NCBI GenBank assembly: GCA_029098085.1
Contig: JAQXNQ010000160.1
Coordinates: 1 to 6,817, forward strand
From: Oscillospiraceae bacterium
Lineage (GTDB): Bacteria > Bacillota > Clostridia > Oscillospirales > Ruminococcaceae
Length of the DNA stretch: 6,817 bases
Reading direction: 5' to 3'
Each line of letters starts with the position of its first letter. Position 1 is the stretch's first letter. This document shows, piece after piece, positions 5,747-6,817 of this stretch. The translations under genes and the position numbers were made by a program. The notes under the pieces were generated by a model. The model did no database searches. It saw nothing but the letters and a program-made list of their open reading frames with translations, and was not told the DNA's origin.

Positions 5747-6160
5747 ATGAAAAAATCCAGACGACGGCTGGTTTTCGGCATTCTGGCCTTCCTTGTCTTT
5801 GCAGGGGCGGTCGGCGCGGGCGGATACTATTGGTACTGGTTCAGGAACGTGCCAGCTGAAAAACAGGTGTTTTACGGCGTCATCGATAAAGTTTATGTTC
5901 GGGATGATGGTACAGTAACCGCCCTGGATGCTACCAAAAGTAAGGTAATCCGAAAAGGAATCACCTATCCGAGCACTGAGGCCGTCGGTGTGCTTCTGCA
6001 GGACGAGACCAAATTTCGCACTCAAAACGGCAAAAAGCTCACGGCAGCTGACCTGAAGGCCGGCCAGCAGATCAAAGCGACGGTCAGTGACAGTGTGATC
6101 TACGAGCCCTATGACACCCACTGGCACTGCTATAAAATCGTTGTGCTGGATCCGGAATAA
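5747..6160 (+). CDS. Small membrane-anchored protein of unknown function, second of a tandem pair
   Basis: 137 residues from ATG 5747. GAAGGA (5733-5738) lies 8 nt upstream, and this start matches the paralog's MKKSRR start. A longer start at 5738 overlaps the previous stop as ATGA and would sit on the ribosome site. It has a basic N-terminus and a hydrophobic anchor (about 8-31), then an exported domain. It shares with the previous gene QDETKFRTQ (85-93), GKK (95-97), TAADL (99-103), GQ, and W-x-CYK (126-130) with a final IVVLD. The middle parts (about 40-80) differ strongly, so the duplication is old. The first 17 nt of the two genes are identical. The shared Cys (128 here) could form an intermolecular disulfide or contact a partner, which is inference. 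It is the last gene of the protease operon and is followed within 6 nt by a terminator. Confidence 0.8.
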   Translation: MKKSRRRLVFGILAFLVFAGAVGAGGYYWYWFRNVPAEKQVFYGVIDKVYVRDDGTVTALDATKSKVIRKGITYPSTEAVGVLLQDETKFRTQNGKKLTAADLKAGQQIKATVSDSVIYEPYDTHWHCYKIVVLDPE

Positions 6161-6165
6161 CCCTT

Positions 6166-6204
6166 TCTCAAAGGCTCCCCGCTTTGGAGAGCCTTTGAGA
6201 TTTT
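6166..6204 (+). terminator. Intrinsic terminator of the protease operon
   Basis: A perfect 12-bp stem, TCTCAAAGGCTC (6166-6177) with its complement at 6189-6200, has an 11-nt loop and is followed by TTTT. It begins 5 nt after the last stop codon of the operon. Confidence 0.85.
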
Positions 6205-6217
6205 ACAAACAAATGTC

Positions 6218-6231
6218 ATGTGCCGTCACAT
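6218..6231. repeat. Short inverted repeat ATGTG-N4-CACAT
   Basis: ATGTG (6218-6222) and CACAT (6227-6231) flank four bases. A related GTCACA half recurs at 6247-6252. It lies about 75-90 bp upstream of the next -10 box and could be a regulator site, but the arms are only 5 bp. The rest of 6205-6300 shows nothing I can name. Confidence 0.25.
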
Positions 6232-6300
6232 AATTTCCGAGACATTGTCACAAATAAATTTTTCCTTCGACAGCATTCGGCAGGAATCCCCCGGCGGGCA

Positions 6301-6309
6301 TGCTATAAT
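6301..6309 (+). promoter_or_regulatory. Extended -10 promoter of the 70-aa small protein gene
   Basis: TGC-TATAAT at 6301-6309 is a perfect extended -10 element. No good -35 is seen 16-18 bp upstream, which extended -10 promoters can do without. The predicted start near 6316 leaves a leader of about 67 nt. Confidence 0.6.
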
Positions 6310-6382
6310 GGCTTCGTCGGACACAAAAGCCGAAGAACCTGCATTTTCCAACATTACCTCACGCCTTACGACCAGGAAAGGA

Positions 6383-6595
6383 ATGGACATCAACATGGAG
6401 AAGAATTACAGTTGGATCAGAATGTACCAGGTGGAATGCTGTTGGCGGAGGATCCGCCGCTTACGCAGAGAGATCGCCGATGCCGTGAAGCAGGGAGAGC
6501 CGCTGGACTCTTCTCGGCTGATGGCGCTGGATGAAAAAATCAGTGCCCTGATCGGCAGAGCTCACGGACTGGAACACGGTGCGGAGGGCTGCTGA
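6383..6595 (+). CDS. Small basic helical protein, weakly Spo0E-like, function unknown
   Basis: 70 residues from ATG 6383, with AGGA (6374-6377) 5 nt upstream; an in-frame ATG at 6395 (66 residues) is possible using AAGGA (6378-6382) at 12 nt. The protein looks like two helices: a basic one (about 21-36, WRRIRRLRREIADAVK) and a second with LMALDEKISALI (46-57), joined by GEPLD. This size and helix-turn-helix hairpin recall the Spo0E-like aspartyl-phosphate phosphatases of endospore formers, whose signature is SQELD. Here the matching positions read LMALD (46-50): the Asp is kept but the Ser and Gln are not. I therefore offer Spo0E-like only as a possibility. It forms a single-gene unit with its own promoter and terminator. 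Cysteines at 19, 20 and 70 are unusual for such a short protein. Confidence 0.65.
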   Translation: MDINMEKNYSWIRMYQVECCWRRIRRLRREIADAVKQGEPLDSSRLMALDEKISALIGRAHGLEHGAEGC

Positions 6596-6603
6596 AATCT
6601 TCT

Positions 6604-6654
6604 GCAAAAACGCTCTCTGGGGATGAGGTTCCATCAGGGAGCATTTTGCGTTTT
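6604..6654 (+). terminator. Intrinsic terminator after the small protein gene
   Basis: GCTCTCTG (6612-6619) pairs with CAGGGAGC (6635-6642) with one G-U pair, extended outward by GCAAAA (6604-6609) with TTTTGC (6644-6649) across a small internal loop. It is followed by GTTTT. An alternative outer pairing AAAACGC/GCGTTTT gives a similar shape. It starts 8 nt after the stop codon. Confidence 0.7.
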
Positions 6655-6703
6655 AAAGCCATATCTTTTACAGAATATCCAAAAAATTCCCGGTCTTCCG
6701 CCG

Positions 6704-6732
6704 TTGACGCTCCGCAGCAAAGCTGGTACAAT
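6704..6732 (+). promoter_or_regulatory. Strong promoter reading off the right edge
   Basis: TTGACG (6704-6709), an exact 17-bp spacer, and TACAAT (6727-6732) preceded by TGG (extended -10). The predicted start is near 6739. The 50 bp between the previous terminator and this promoter show no other feature. Confidence 0.75.
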
Positions 6733-6738
6733 AAAATA

Positions 6739-6817
6739 GAAAACGCGGGATTTTTGTCCGAAACACACCCTGCAGCGGCAGACGGCCGCCGGCCTTCAGC
6801 AACGGGCCGCGCGTTTT
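6739..6817 (+). ncRNA. Candidate structured RNA or 5' leader at the right edge
   Basis: From the predicted transcription start the RNA can close a terminal stem AAAACGCG (6740-6747) with CGCGTTTT (6810-6817). Inside it are GGA/TCC (6748-6750 with 6757-6759), GCGGC/GCCGC (6775-6779 with 6785-6789) and CGGCC/GGCCG (6790-6794 with 6805-6809). The last two helices and the terminal stem abut with no unpaired base between them, as in a multi-branch junction. No known riboswitch core is recognised and no reading frame is visible. GC-rich DNA forms chance helices, and the window ends here, so this is a candidate only: small RNA, riboswitch-like leader or coincidence. Confidence 0.35.

Noticed and set aside
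5738..5749. ATGA overlap start for the third operon gene at 5738
   Set aside because: The ATG sits on the ribosome binding site GAAGGA; the start at 5747 has proper spacing and matches the paralog start MKKSRR.

Overview
The window looks like chromosomal DNA of a GC-rich gut-type Firmicute, probably a clostridial lineage such as Oscillospiraceae. The reasons are strong AGGAGG-type ribosome binding sites, sigma-A promoters with TTGNNN/TATAAT-like boxes, U-tailed intrinsic terminators, and the gene families present. The genus is inference. No rRNA, tRNA, CRISPR array, insertion sequence or phage gene was seen.

Left part (1-2411): a cytoplasmic GH116-family beta-glycosidase (GBA2_N/DUF608 type) runs leftward off the window. 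It is divergent from an AraC-family regulator. The 159-bp gap holds a promoter for each gene and, between them, a near-perfect palindrome placed to act on both. This reads as a small carbohydrate-use locus with its own regulator. The regulator ends in a strong stem-loop terminator shared with the convergent ABC transporter.

Middle (2412-4465): a complete ABC exporter half-transporter (579 aa, all ATPase motifs intact, probably a homodimer) is transcribed leftward. Its promoter is clear. Between promoter and gene lies a 19-codon reading frame with a perfect Shine-Dalgarno, which looks like a regulatory leader peptide. Upstream of the promoter are two exact 12-bp direct repeats and a bulged inverted repeat.

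Right part (4465-6204): a compact three-gene operon with its own promoter and terminator. It encodes a V8/Mpr-like trypsin-fold serine protease with an intact His-Asp-Ser triad but no signal peptide or propeptide, then two tandem paralogous small membrane-anchored proteins that I do not recognise as a named family (perhaps OB-fold-like). The pairing of a leaderless protease with a duplicated anchored partner is the most unusual unit here.

Right edge (6205-6817): a 70-aa basic helical protein, weakly Spo0E-like, sits between an extended -10 promoter and a terminator. Then a strong promoter starts a transcript whose first 79 nt can fold into a closed multi-branch structure ending exactly at the window edge. 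It may be a structured 5' leader or a small RNA.
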